Origin: CAVPHV01 sp963704825
GTDB taxonomy: Bacteria > Actinomycetota > Acidimicrobiia > Spongiisociales > UBA5794
Length of the DNA stretch: 64,000 bases
NCBI GenBank assembly: GCA_963704825.1
Contig: CAVPHV010000001.1
Location: 1 to 64,000, forward strand
Reading direction: 5' to 3'
Of this stretch, positions 32,081-40,439 are shown in pieces (position 1 is the stretch's first letter; the number at the start of each line of letters is the position of its first letter). Position numbers and translations under genes: made by a program. The notes under the pieces are model-generated. The model made no database searches. It saw nothing but the letters and a program-made list of their open reading frames with translations, and had not been told where the DNA came from.

Positions 32081-32596
32081 ATGGACGAGACGGAGAACGA
32101 CACGATTCCGATGGATGTTGTCGGCGTACGAATCGAACTGCCGACCAACACGCCCATCCTCCTGTTGCGCGAACGCGACGGCGGTCGGTTCCTGCCAATC
32201 TGGATCGGCACGAACGAGGCAACTGCGATTGCGCTGGCGCTCGAAGGCGTCGAGCCGCAGCGCCCTATGACCCACGACCTCCTAAAACTCGTTACGGATT
32301 CGCTGGGTGCAACCGTTGATCGTGTTGTCGTCACCGACCTGCGGGGCGGGACCTTCTTCGCCGACCTCATCATCAAACGCAATGGCGACGACGAGATCAC
32401 CATTTCGTCGCGGCCCTCCGATGCCATTGCGCTGGCAACGCGGACCTCGTCACCGGTCTTTGCGGCACGGGCGGTACTCGACGAAGGCGGCGTCGAAATC
32501 CGCGACGAGGGCCAGGAAGAAGAGATCGAGCGCTTCCGCGAATTCCTCGAGGACATAACGCCAGACGACTTCGAGGCGGGCCACGGTCCTTCATGA
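32081..32596 (+). CDS. DUF151 bifunctional nuclease family protein
   Basis: The 171-residue protein follows the DUF151 pattern: VGVRIELPTNTPILLLRE, RFLPIWIGTNEATAIALALE, RPMTHDLLKLVTDSLGA, TFFADLIIKRNG and ISSRPSDAIALATRTSSPVF. An acidic C-terminus (EGQEEEIERFREFLEDITPDD) resembles the UVR-like tail of some members. Plant and archaeal relatives have nuclease activity; the bacterial role is unclear. The Rv1829 homologue stands in the same neighbourhood in mycobacteria, as I recall. Confidence 0.9.
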   Translation: MDETENDTIPMDVVGVRIELPTNTPILLLRERDGGRFLPIWIGTNEATAIALALEGVEPQRPMTHDLLKLVTDSLGATVDRVVVTDLRGGTFFADLIIKRNGDDEITISSRPSDAIALATRTSSPVFAARAVLDEGGVEIRDEGQEEEIERFREFLEDITPDDFEAGHGPS

Positions 32597-33597
32597 CTCG
32601 GGCGCGGAGCCTGCAAGCCGGACTTGCCGTTCTACTCACGGTCGTTGCGCTCGGCACGGTCGGGTTCATGCTGATCGAAGGCATGTCGGCTTTCGACGGG
32701 TTCTACCTCACGGTCATCACCATCTCGACGCTCGGCTTTGGGCCTGGGGTTTTTCTCGGTACCGGAGGAAGGGCGTTCGCCATCATCCTGCTGGTGCTCG
32801 GTCTTGGCGGTGTTCTCTACACTGCCGTTGTTGGGCTGGAACTGGCAGTCGACCGACTGCTTGGTGATGATCGGCAGAAGAAACGAATGCAGCGGACGAT
32901 TCAATCCCTGAGCGGCCACACCATCGTGTGTGGGTTCGGTCAGGTGGGGGCGACGACATGGCGGCGGTTGCGCGACGAACGCCTTGATGTGGTGGTCATC
33001 GACAGTGACCCAAAGCTGATTGAGTCCGCTCTGGAGGCGGGTGCACTCGCCATCAGGGGAGACGCGACGCACGACGGTGTTCTGGAGATGGCCGGCCTCG
33101 ATCGGGCCGCTTCGTTGGTAGCCGCGGTGCGTAGCGATTCTGACAACCTGGTCATCACCCTGTCGGCCAAGGCACGCCGTCCCGACATCCTGGTGGTGGC
33201 TCGAGCAATCGACTCCGAAGCGGAGCGGAAGCTGTTCATGGCCGGAGCCGATCGGGTAGTGGCCCCACAGCAGGTGGGGGCCGAGCGGCTGGCCGCTCTC
33301 ATCCTCAACACCGATCTGGCGGAGTTCCTCGACCTCATGATTGCGGGTCGCATGGTGGAATTCCGGGTCGCCGAATTCCCCATCTCCGAGACAAGCCCGG
33401 TCATTGGACAATCTCTGCGCGACCTGGACCTACGCGCTCGAGGCGGAGCCATGGTCATCGCGGTGGGCCGGCGGCGCGATCAGTTGGACCTCAACCCCGA
33501 CCCCAGCCTCGTCTTCAGGGCTGGTCAGGTATTGGTTGCCGTTGGGTCCCAGGAACAACTGGACGCGCTCAAGAGTCTCGCCGCCCCGCCCGTATAG
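32593..33597 (+). CDS. TrkA-N/RCK-gated ion channel
   Basis: The 334-residue protein has two membrane helices around a pore loop (LIEGMSAFDGFYLTVITIST with filter TLGFG), then RCK-N (TIVCGFGQVGATTWRRL, VVVIDSDPKLIE) and RCK-C (RVAEFPISETSPVIGQSLRDL). The short TM-pore-TM form and a TLGFG rather than TVGYG filter suggest a potassium-like channel with altered selectivity. ATG 32593 overlaps the DUF151 stop in ATGA. It insulates the operon end before the MerR promoter. Confidence 0.88.
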   Translation: MTRARSLQAGLAVLLTVVALGTVGFMLIEGMSAFDGFYLTVITISTLGFGPGVFLGTGGRAFAIILLVLGLGGVLYTAVVGLELAVDRLLGDDRQKKRMQRTIQSLSGHTIVCGFGQVGATTWRRLRDERLDVVVIDSDPKLIESALEAGALAIRGDATHDGVLEMAGLDRAASLVAAVRSDSDNLVITLSAKARRPDILVVARAIDSEAERKLFMAGADRVVAPQQVGAERLAALILNTDLAEFLDLMIAGRMVEFRVAEFPISETSPVIGQSLRDLDLRARGGAMVIAVGRRRDQLDLNPDPSLVFRAGQVLVAVGSQEQLDALKSLAAPPV

Positions 33598-33642
33598 CCG
33601 TGTGGTTGCCCCAGCGGGCCCCCTCGGCGCCATCTGGCGGTC

Positions 33643-33688
33643 TTATCCACAAGGGTTGTTGACAACTCGCGCGACGCGTGAGTAGTTT
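33643..33688 (+). promoter_or_regulatory. Promoter of the second MerR gene with adjoining DnaA box
   Basis: TTGACA (33659-33664), an 18-nt spacer and TAGTTT (33683-33688) make the clearest sigma-70-type promoter in the window, 66 nt before the GTG of the MerR gene. TTATCCACA (33643-33651), a perfect DnaA box, ends 7 nt before the -35. DnaA binding there could tie expression to the replication cycle; that part is inference. Confidence 0.6.
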
Positions 33689-33754
33689 CACGGGCGTAGT
33701 TCGGCGGGCGGAATTACGTCGGTGTAAGCTACAAAACGATAAAGGAGACTCGCC

Positions 33755-34252
33755 GTGACTGATGAGGCGCGCGATGCGCAGCTCGCAGACGAGGGCTACC
33801 GAGCCCCCCAGGTATGCAATCTGGTGGGGATCACCTATCGCCAGCTCGACTACTGGGCACGCACCGGGTTGATCGTTCCCTCCATTTCCGCAGCCCACGG
33901 CTCCGGATCCCAACGCCGGTACGCCTTCGGCGACATCGTGCAGCTCAAGGTGGTCAAGCGTCTGCTCGACGCCGGCATGAGCCTCAAGAAGATCCGATCC
34001 GCAATGGATATCTTGCGCGAGCAGCTCCAAAGCCAGCAGCCCCTCACGGATGTGACCCTGCTGAGCGACGGCACCACCATCTACGCCGCCCACAGCCCTG
34101 ACGAGGTCGTCGATGTATTCCAGCGTGGGCAGGGAGTCTTCGGGATCGCCGTAGGACCCGTCCAAGCAGAGCTCGAGGGTGAGATTCACGCCCTGCGACC
34201 CGTTGCCGACGAAGAGGCGGATCCCTTGAGCACGGAGGCGCACGCCAACTGA
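33755..34252 (+). CDS. MerR-family regulator (Rv1830-like)
   Basis: The 165-residue regulator opens with GYRAPQVCNLVGITYRQLDY, WARTGLIVPS and the wing SGSQRRYAFGDIVQLKVVKR, followed by a helix with DAGMSLKKIRSAMDIL and a small C-terminal domain (TIYAAHSPDEVVDVFQRGQG). The place after DUF151 matches mycobacterial Rv1830, a growth and division regulator. AAAGGAGA lies before GTG 33755. It has its own promoter and a DnaA box. Confidence 0.88.
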   Translation: MTDEARDAQLADEGYRAPQVCNLVGITYRQLDYWARTGLIVPSISAAHGSGSQRRYAFGDIVQLKVVKRLLDAGMSLKKIRSAMDILREQLQSQQPLTDVTLLSDGTTIYAAHSPDEVVDVFQRGQGVFGIAVGPVQAELEGEIHALRPVADEEADPLSTEAHAN

Positions 34253-34728
34253 GCGCCGACGACCTCGACTTCGGGCCTGCGCCGGCCGACCTCGTTGCCT
34301 TCGCTCACGAGAGTGAGCGGCAGTTCGCCAGACTCCTCGATTTCTACGACGTTGCATGGGAGTACGAGCCGCGCGAATTCGCCATCGAATGGGACGAAGC
34401 CGAGGAACCCATCAAGTTCTTTCGGCCCGACTTTCACCTTCCCGAGGAAGATGTGTTCATCGAAATCACCACGATGAACCAGAAGCTGGTCACCAAGAAG
34501 AACCGCAAGGTACGTCGGTTGCGCGAGTTGTATCCCGACGTGCACTGCAAGATCTTCTATCAGCGTGACTATCTGAATCTCCTGGTCAAATACGGTCTCG
34601 AGGAGCCCGATGAGCAGGAGATGCCGGCCGCTCCGACCCGGATCCCAGGCCCACCCCAAGTCGTCAGCGTCGCCGATCTCGACGACGGAGACGTATTTGA
34701 GGACGGCGACGGCGCCGCCGCAGGGTGA
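34249..34728 (+). CDS. Uncharacterised PD-(D/E)XK-like protein with apparent CTG start
   Basis: Counting from CTG 34249, the 159-residue frame has SERQFARLLDFYDVAWEYEP, then FFRPDFHLPEEDVFIEITT, KLVTKKNRKVRRLRELYPDV and IFYQRDYLNLLVKYG. The series Glu40, PD (60-61), IEIT (Glu72) and following Lys residues fits a restriction-endonuclease-like core. There is no ATG, GTG or TTG before residue 69, although coding similarity begins well upstream. The only plausible initiator is CTG 34249, overlapping the MerR TGA in CTGA. The tail after 120 is Pro/Asp-rich. Function unknown; gcvT follows. Confidence 0.6.
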   Translation: MSADDLDFGPAPADLVAFAHESERQFARLLDFYDVAWEYEPREFAIEWDEAEEPIKFFRPDFHLPEEDVFIEITTMNQKLVTKKNRKVRRLRELYPDVHCKIFYQRDYLNLLVKYGLEEPDEQEMPAAPTRIPGPPQVVSVADLDDGDVFEDGDGAAAG

Positions 34729-34803
34729 CGACCCGATCCTCACTCCACGTCGTGACGCAGAACTAGGCTTCGCGGGTCTGCCGACGACGGAGGGACGCAC
34801 CAG

Positions 34804-35853
34804 ATGCCAGAGACGCCGTTGCGCACCGAGCATGAGGCGCTCGGCGCCCGCTTCACCAACTTCGGGGGCTGGGAGATGCCGGTCCAGTACGAGGGAGTCA
34901 TCGCCGAGCACCAGGCGGTGCGCGCCGCAGTAGGCGTCTTCGATGTCAGCCACCTCGGACGGTTCACTGTGACCGGGCCAGGTGCCGTCGACACGCTGCG
35001 GGCGTTGTTGTGCAATGACATCGCCAAGATCGAGCCGGGCCGCGCCCAGTACACGATGGCCCTGAACGAATACGGCGGTGTGGCCGACGACATCATTGTC
35101 TGGTGGGTGGAGCCGGAGACGCTGTGGGTGCTACCGAACGGCGTCAACTTCGACGGCATCCTCGAACGATTCCGTCGTGCCGCTCCCGCCGGAACCTCCG
35201 TCGAGCCTCGCCGTAGTGGAACGGTATTGCTTGCCGTCCAGGGCCCCGAGGCGGCAGCTCTCGTCACTGAGGTGATCGGAGAGATGCCCCGGCGGTTTCG
35301 CCTTGTCACGACCACGTTCGAAGGCGTCCCGATCATCGCGGCCGGCACCGGCTACACCGGCGAACGTGGTGCCGAGATCCTCGTGCCGGAGGAAGCGGCC
35401 GGCTCCCTGTGGCGTCGCCTTGTCGCAGCCGGAGCCGTTCCGTGCGGCTTGGGAGCCCGCGACACGCTTCGCCTCGAAATGGGCTTTCCCCTCTGGGGCC
35501 AGGACCTGACCGAGGAGACGACGCCGCTCGAGGCCGGCCTCGGCTGGGTAGTCGATTGGGATCACAACTTCGTCGGGAAGGCGTCTCTCGAGGAGCAGCG
35601 TTCCGACGGAGTCAAGCAGCAACTGGTCGCGTTCCGCAGCGCCGGCCGCCGAATCCCGCGCCACGGCTACCCGTTGCGTGCGGGAGCGTCACTGGGCGAG
35701 GTTGCCAGCGGAAACTTCAGCCCAGTGCTCGGCTGCGGGATTGGGATGGGCTACCTCGCGCCGCCCCCCGACCCGGCGGCGCCCATCGAGGTTGAGATTC
35801 GAGGGACCTGGGAGCCGCTCGAACGGGTGGTACCGCCCTTCGTCGAGAGATGA
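34804..35853 (+). CDS. gcvT: Glycine cleavage system aminomethyltransferase (T protein)
   Basis: The 349-residue protein shows the T-protein path: HEALGARFTNFGGWEMPVQY, VRAAVGVFDVSHLGRFTVTG, GGVADDIIVWWVEPETLWVL, LLAVQGPEAAAL and GTGYTGERGAEILVP. The C-terminal domain (FVGKASLEEQ, GEVASGNFSPVLGCGIGMGY) is complete. It releases ammonia from the H-protein-bound aminomethyl group and passes the carbon to tetrahydrofolate. The folate-site Asp corresponds to VADDII. It begins a four-gene unit with overlapping ends. Confidence 0.95.
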   Translation: MPETPLRTEHEALGARFTNFGGWEMPVQYEGVIAEHQAVRAAVGVFDVSHLGRFTVTGPGAVDTLRALLCNDIAKIEPGRAQYTMALNEYGGVADDIIVWWVEPETLWVLPNGVNFDGILERFRRAAPAGTSVEPRRSGTVLLAVQGPEAAALVTEVIGEMPRRFRLVTTTFEGVPIIAAGTGYTGERGAEILVPEEAAGSLWRRLVAAGAVPCGLGARDTLRLEMGFPLWGQDLTEETTPLEAGLGWVVDWDHNFVGKASLEEQRSDGVKQQLVAFRSAGRRIPRHGYPLRAGASLGEVASGNFSPVLGCGIGMGYLAPPPDPAAPIEVEIRGTWEPLERVVPPFVER

Positions 35854-36536
35854 GCGGCGACGGCGGCGAATTGCCCTTGCTGTTGTCCGATGCTCGCGGG
35901 CCTATTGTCGTTTCCCGTGCCCTCAGCCCCGGGCTTTCGGATTTGCTCGCGTCGTTGCGTCGGGAGGATGTCGCTGTACGCCCGACGGTCAGGGGAGCCA
36001 CCGTCTGGGGCGATGTTGCCGACGCGGTGGTGGTGGTCGAGCATCCCAATTGGTTCGGCCGGCCCGAGCGGCAACCTCCCGGCCGGGTCGTGGTCTTGGT
36101 CCACGATGTCGATGCCGCACTTCCCGCAAGCACCCAGGATCATCGTTTCATTCGCGATGAGACAGGCCCGGGGTTCGCAACCTTCGATCCGGCGCCGATG
36201 GACTATGACTCGGATCGCCAGCAGAGCTACGTCGAAGCCACCACAAAGGCGCGTCGCCTCGCGTTGCTGACGGGCCAAGTGCCCGGGTTCCGCTTGGCGC
36301 ACGGCAAGCCCCGCTCGCCCGTGTTCGTAGCGATGTTCCCGCTCGATCCTCACCGGGTAACCTCTGCGCTTGCCGGGTCGGTAGACATCTCAGCCGAGCC
36401 GGTGGGAGCTCGGTTCCCCGACCTACCAGGAGGAGTGCGGGTCCGAGTTGATGCGGCGGCGTCGGAGGAAACCCTTCGCGAATGGGTCGACGCGGCAGAC
36501 AAGATCGTTCGGAGCGGAGAGAGGTTGGAGCCATGA
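35850..36536 (+). CDS. Hypothetical protein between gcvT and ppgK
   Basis: I do not recognise this 228-residue protein. It has an N-terminal part with short hydrophobic strands (GPIVVSRALSPGLSDLLASL, VVVVEHPNWFGRPERQ, RVVVLVHDVDAAL) and a C-terminal part (SPVFVAMFPLDPHRVTSALA, LPGGVRVRVDAAASEETLRE) resembling the small domain of fold-type I PLP enzymes. There is no obvious PLP lysine. It could be a degenerate GcvP-subunit-like protein. ATG 35850 overlaps the gcvT stop, and its own stop overlaps ppgK, so it is translated with both. Confidence 0.7.
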   Translation: MSGDGGELPLLLSDARGPIVVSRALSPGLSDLLASLRREDVAVRPTVRGATVWGDVADAVVVVEHPNWFGRPERQPPGRVVVLVHDVDAALPASTQDHRFIRDETGPGFATFDPAPMDYDSDRQQSYVEATTKARRLALLTGQVPGFRLAHGKPRSPVFVAMFPLDPHRVTSALAGSVDISAEPVGARFPDLPGGVRVRVDAAASEETLREWVDAADKIVRSGERLEP

Positions 36537-37273
36537 AGGTGTTCGGGATAGACATCGGGGGATCCGGGATCAAGGGCGCTCCGGTGGATGTCAACGCCGG
36601 CGACCTCGCCAACGATCGCTATCGGATCAAGACGCCACAGCCGGCAACACCAGACGCCGTCATGGACGTTGCCGCCAAGGTGGTCCGGAAGTTCAAATGG
36701 GATGGTGCGGTCGGGTGCGCCCTGCCCAGCGTGGTCCAGCATGGGATCGTCTACTCCGCCGCCAATATCGACGCCTCGTGGATCGATACCAATGGGCAGG
36801 CGCTGCTGGCCGAGCGGCTCGAGATGCCGGTTCACCTCCTGAACGATGCCGACGCCGCAGGACTCGCCGAGATGCGTTTTGGGGCCGGCAGAGAGGAACG
36901 TGGTGTGGTACTGCTGCTCACCTTCGGTACCGGGATCGGGAGTGCGTTGTTCTACCGCGGGCAACTGGTCCCCAACACCGAACTCGGGCATCTGCAGTTC
37001 CGGGGAATGGACGCCGAGCACTACGCCGCGGCGCGGCTCGTTGAGCGTGAGGAGATGAAACTCGACTGGTGGGCAGGGCGGGTCAACGAATACCTCCACT
37101 ATGTCGAGGTGCTGTTCTCTCCCGATCTGATCATCTTCGGCGGGGGCATCAGCAAGCGGTTCAAGGACTTCAGGGAGCATCTCAGCACCAGAGCCGAACT
37201 TGTGCCGGCGAAGCTGCGCAACAACGCCGGTATCGTCGGAGCGGCCTTGGCGGCCTACGAAGAGTTGGACTGA
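36533..37273 (+). CDS. ppgK: Polyphosphate glucokinase
   Basis: The 246-residue ROK-like kinase has the phosphate motif GIDIGGSGIKGAPVD, the sugar-site region CALPSVVQHGIVYSAANID, catalytic LNDADAAGLAEMRFGAG and LTFGTGIGSALFYRG. It also has the PpgK-typical FRGMDAEHYAAAR and LFSPDLIIFGGGISK. It phosphorylates glucose with polyphosphate (or ATP). The zinc-cysteine motif of other ROK members is absent, as in actinobacterial PpgK. ATG 36533 overlaps the preceding stop in ATGA. Confidence 0.92.
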   Translation: MKVFGIDIGGSGIKGAPVDVNAGDLANDRYRIKTPQPATPDAVMDVAAKVVRKFKWDGAVGCALPSVVQHGIVYSAANIDASWIDTNGQALLAERLEMPVHLLNDADAAGLAEMRFGAGREERGVVLLLTFGTGIGSALFYRGQLVPNTELGHLQFRGMDAEHYAAARLVEREEMKLDWWAGRVNEYLHYVEVLFSPDLIIFGGGISKRFKDFREHLSTRAELVPAKLRNNAGIVGAALAAYEELD

Positions 37274-37284
37274 ACGGAGGATCC

Positions 37285-38100
37285 ATGAATAGCGTCACCG
37301 GGACGTTCTCGACGGCAGACGGTACCGAATTGTTCACCCGGCACTGGGAGTGCGCTGAGCCCCGCGCCCGCATGCTGATCATCCACGGCGTCGGCGAGCA
37401 CAGCGGCCGGTGGGAACATGTCGGGTCGTACTTCGCCGCCGTTGGGTTCGACGTGTACAGCTACGACCAGCGCGGTCACGGGCGGACGTCCGATGGGCCG
37501 GTCGACGTTGAGTCCTTCGATCGGTTCCTCGACGACATCGAAGCACAGCTTGCCGGACTCGAGGCTCCAGTGGTGGTCTACGGCCACTCGATGGGTGGTC
37601 TGATTTGTGTTGCTTATGCCGAGAGCGACCGGCCCCAGCCCGACCTGTATGTGGTGTCCGCACCGGCACTGGCGGCTTCGGTTCCCGCGGTCTTGCGTCT
37701 TGCGGCCACGGTGCTGTCCAAGGTGACCCCGAGCTTGGCCCTGAAGAACTCGATCAAAGGGGAGCATCTCTCCCGTGACCCCGCCGTCGCCGAAGCCTAT
37801 TTTGCCGATCCGCTCGTGTACGAGAAGACAACGGCTCGGTTCGGAGATGGCCTTCTCAACGCCATGGATCGAACCCGAGACGCGATCGACCAGATTCGCA
37901 CGCCCATGCTGGTCATTCACGGGGCGAACGACGAGTTGGTACCTCCATCGGCCTCAGCACCGCTGGCCGCGGTACCGCCCGTGGAGCGCAAGCTGTTCCC
38001 CGGGCTGCGTCATGAGATCCACAATGAGCCGGAACAGAATGAGGTCCTCGGCTTCGTCGCGGCCTGGCTGGACGACCAGTTGGCCGCGGAACCCTCCTAG
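37285..38100 (+). CDS. Alpha/beta hydrolase, monoacylglycerol-lipase-like
   Basis: The 271-residue hydrolase has the oxyanion segment MLIIHGVGEHSGRWEHV, DQRGHGRTSDG, nucleophile VYGHSMGG, acid LVIHGANDELVPP and the catalytic His in GLRHEIHNEP. This pattern (HGxGEHSxR and RGHGxS) is that of monoglyceride lipases and lysophospholipases. ACGGAGG lies 4 nt before ATG 37285. It meets the adenosine deaminase gene tail to tail, sharing CTAG at the ends. Confidence 0.9.
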   Translation: MNSVTGTFSTADGTELFTRHWECAEPRARMLIIHGVGEHSGRWEHVGSYFAAVGFDVYSYDQRGHGRTSDGPVDVESFDRFLDDIEAQLAGLEAPVVVYGHSMGGLICVAYAESDRPQPDLYVVSAPALAASVPAVLRLAATVLSKVTPSLALKNSIKGEHLSRDPAVAEAYFADPLVYEKTTARFGDGLLNAMDRTRDAIDQIRTPMLVIHGANDELVPPSASAPLAAVPPVERKLFPGLRHEIHNEPEQNEVLGFVAAWLDDQLAAEPS

Positions 38101-39155
38101 GAGAGCGCCGCGGCTGCGTAGGCGGGTCGAACCACCTCGCGCACCAGTCGGCGGCGCTGTCCGTAGTCTCCGAAGCCGGCTTCGATGGCTGCCTCGGTGA
38201 GCAACCCAAGCTCACGAACGGTGAAGCCGAGAACATCGTGAGCGAGTGCGTACTCGTCGCTCAGACTGATGCCGCTCATCAGACGATTGTCCGTATTGAG
38301 CGTGACCCGGAAACCGGCCCGATACAGCGGGCCGATGGGGTGAGCCGACGCCGTTGAGGCGATGCCGGTGTGCAGGTTGGAGCTGATGCTGACCTCGAGC
38401 GGGATCCTCTGGTCACGGATTTGAGTGGCGATCAAACCGAGGGAGACGATCTCACCGTCGACTCGCACCGTGTCGTCGATGATGCGGACCCCGTGGCCGA
38501 TCCGTTGTGCACAGCAGCGATCGACGGCGCGCCATATGCTGTTGGGTCCGTCGCCCTCACCGGCGTGCAGGGTCAACCCCAGCCCGGCACGACGTGCCGC
38601 CCGGGTAGCCGGAAGGTGGTCATCGGCAGGGAACCCTGCCTCTGGTCCGGCCAAGTCGAAGCCGACAACGCCATCACCTACAAACCGGACTGCGGCTTGG
38701 GCGACCCTCTCGGAGTCCGGCATCTGGCGCATTGCGGTGACGATCAGAGGAGCGATGATGCCCGTTGCCCGTGTGGCGCGGGCCAAACCGGCGAGAGCCG
38801 CCTCGATGGCATCCTCGTAGGGCATGCCCCGGCTGGTCAGCAGGCTCGGCCCGAATCGGACCTCGGCGTACACGACGCCGTCTGCGGCGAGATCGATGCC
38901 TGCCTCATAGGCAACCCGTTCGACCGCCGCAGGGCTCTGCATGACCGCAACGGTGTGCTCGAAGGCCCCGAGATAGCGCTCGAGTGACCCGCTGTCACCC
39001 CGATGGAACCACGATTCGAGAGTGTCGGGATCATTGGACGGCAGGCCGCCGTAACCGGCATCGTCTGCCAGTTCGAGCACGGTCGCGGCCCGCAAGCCAC
39101 CATCGAGGTGGTCGTGGAGGAGCGCCTTGGGGAGAGCAACAAAGTCGGGTACCAC
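38097..39155 (-). CDS. Adenosine deaminase
   Basis: The 352-residue metal-dependent hydrolase carries LLHDHLDGGLRAATVLELAD (zinc HxH), GVVYAEVRFGPSLLTSRG, LTLHAGEGDGPNSIWRAVD (zinc His and catalytic Glu), RIGHGVRIIDD, PLEVSISSNLHTGI and the Asp pair in TLNTDNRLMSG. All catalytic residues are in place. It deaminates adenosine or deoxyadenosine to inosine, feeding the salvage route that the window's hpt continues. The first zinc His motif HDHLDG matches actinobacterial members. Confidence 0.94.
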   Translation of the reverse strand: MVPDFVALPKALLHDHLDGGLRAATVLELADDAGYGGLPSNDPDTLESWFHRGDSGSLERYLGAFEHTVAVMQSPAAVERVAYEAGIDLAADGVVYAEVRFGPSLLTSRGMPYEDAIEAALAGLARATRATGIIAPLIVTAMRQMPDSERVAQAAVRFVGDGVVGFDLAGPEAGFPADDHLPATRAARRAGLGLTLHAGEGDGPNSIWRAVDRCCAQRIGHGVRIIDDTVRVDGEIVSLGLIATQIRDQRIPLEVSISSNLHTGIASTASAHPIGPLYRAGFRVTLNTDNRLMSGISLSDEYALAHDVLGFTVRELGLLTEAAIEAGFGDYGQRRRLVREVVRPAYAAAALS

Positions 39156-39243
39156 GGATCCAGCCTACCTGGTGGTTTGGCAGCGGATCGTGCTAGATGA
39201 TTGGGGCGGTCGGGATCTCCTCGGCAGCCGGTAGGCTCGTGGC

Positions 39244-39702
39244 ATGCAGGAACTCGTCCCATCACGGCTGCGCAATCTGCTCGTGAACTCGCCGGTAGCG
39301 CACATTGGTGTTGTCGCCGACGGCGATCCCTATGTGACTCCGATCTCTTTTGTGTGGATGGACGACCTGCTGTGGTTCCGAACCACGGCAGGCGAACGTT
39401 TCAAAGCCCTGGCCGCTCACCCCCGGGTGTCATGTGAGATCAGCAGTTTTGATGTCGCCACCGGTGATTGGGAGAGCGCCATCGTCACCGGCGACGCCCG
39501 CGTGGTCGACGACCCGGACCAAGAAGCCGAGATGATGCGGGCGGTCCGCGAGAAGTACCGGAGGATCACGCGTTCGGCATTGGAGTTGCCGCCCGATGTG
39601 CTGCCGCGCGAGGGGTACGTCATCGCCATCCACCCCATCGAGGTGAGCGGGCGGGCGTCAAACGCCGGCATGGTCAGACGGGACCTTCCCGGAAGACTCT
39701 GA
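39244..39702 (+). CDS. Pyridoxamine 5'-phosphate oxidase family (split-barrel flavin) protein
   Basis: The 152-residue protein has the split-barrel pattern LLVNSPVAHIGVVADGDPYV, TPISFVWMDDLLWFRTTAGE, KALAAHPRVSCEISSFD and WESAIVTGDARVVDDPD. It is of the small NimA/pyridoxamine-oxidase-like class that binds FMN or F420 or heme. The TPISF and later Thr/Gly residues fit a cofactor phosphate site. The substrate is unknown. It converges with the PEBP-family gene 24 bp downstream. Confidence 0.87.
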   Translation: MQELVPSRLRNLLVNSPVAHIGVVADGDPYVTPISFVWMDDLLWFRTTAGERFKALAAHPRVSCEISSFDVATGDWESAIVTGDARVVDDPDQEAEMMRAVREKYRRITRSALELPPDVLPREGYVIAIHPIEVSGRASNAGMVRRDLPGRL

Positions 39703-39726
39703 AGCCGGGAGTTGATTGTCGTGAAC

Positions 39727-40356
39727 TCAGCCGCGCAGGCGGGGATTGAGCGTGTAGGTTCCCTCGAGCCTGGCTTCGGCCAGCACGTGACCTTCCAAAG
39801 CGGCTCGCACGTCGGTGCCGGTGAAGGCACCGTCGACCGCGCACCGCTCGGCGTCGAGCGCGTAGAGGGCGAACACGTAGTGGTGCACCAGGCTGTCGTT
39901 CCACGGTGGGCAGGGTCCGTCGTAGCCGTAGTAGTTGCCCTCCATGTCGGGATCGCCGGCAAACCACCCGGTGTAATCATTCAGCCCAAGGCGAGACCCG
40001 TGCGGGCCGGTGGTGGCTTGTTTGCCGTGAGCAACGACGCCGTCGGCGAACTCGCCTTCGCTGATGGACCGCAGCGGGGCGGCAAGGTCAACGGCTACCC
40101 AGTGGAAGAAGTCGGCCCGCGGCAAATCTGGAGGAACCTCGCGACCCTCCTGATTGACATCGTCCGGCTTGGTCGGGACGTCGTAGTCGTAGCAAATGAG
40201 AGCGAACGACCTCGTTCCTTCGGGAACGGCATCCCACGCCAGATGAGGGCTGCGGTTCGGAGCAAATGTGACGTGAGTAGCGGGGTCGGGGAGACCAAAG
40301 GCGTACTCACTCGGAATCGGTTGACCATCGGCGAAGCTCGTGCTCGTGAGTTTCAT
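39727..40356 (-). CDS. YbhB/YbcL (PEBP, Raf-kinase-inhibitor-like) family protein
   Basis: The 209-residue protein has the phosphatidylethanolamine-binding-protein landmarks SPHLAWDAVPEGTRSFALIC, DYDVP, the HWVAVDL strand, GWFAGDPDMEGNYYGYDGPCPP and HHYVFALYALD. The anion-binding D-P-x-H/GxR type pocket is represented by YDYDVPTKP and the GPCPP loop. Bacterial members are of unclear role. It diverges from the metallo-beta-lactamase gene, so 40357-40439 is a shared promoter region. Confidence 0.88.
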   Translation of the reverse strand: MKLTSTSFADGQPIPSEYAFGLPDPATHVTFAPNRSPHLAWDAVPEGTRSFALICYDYDVPTKPDDVNQEGREVPPDLPRADFFHWVAVDLAAPLRSISEGEFADGVVAHGKQATTGPHGSRLGLNDYTGWFAGDPDMEGNYYGYDGPCPPWNDSLVHHYVFALYALDAERCAVDGAFTGTDVRAALEGHVLAEARLEGTYTLNPRLRG

Positions 40357-40439
40357 AGATCACCTCCGCGGGCGACAATAGTCGTGTCGACCTTGCGGCA
40401 AGGTAGGGTCGGCGCCACGACAGCTTTCGGACCAGGTGC

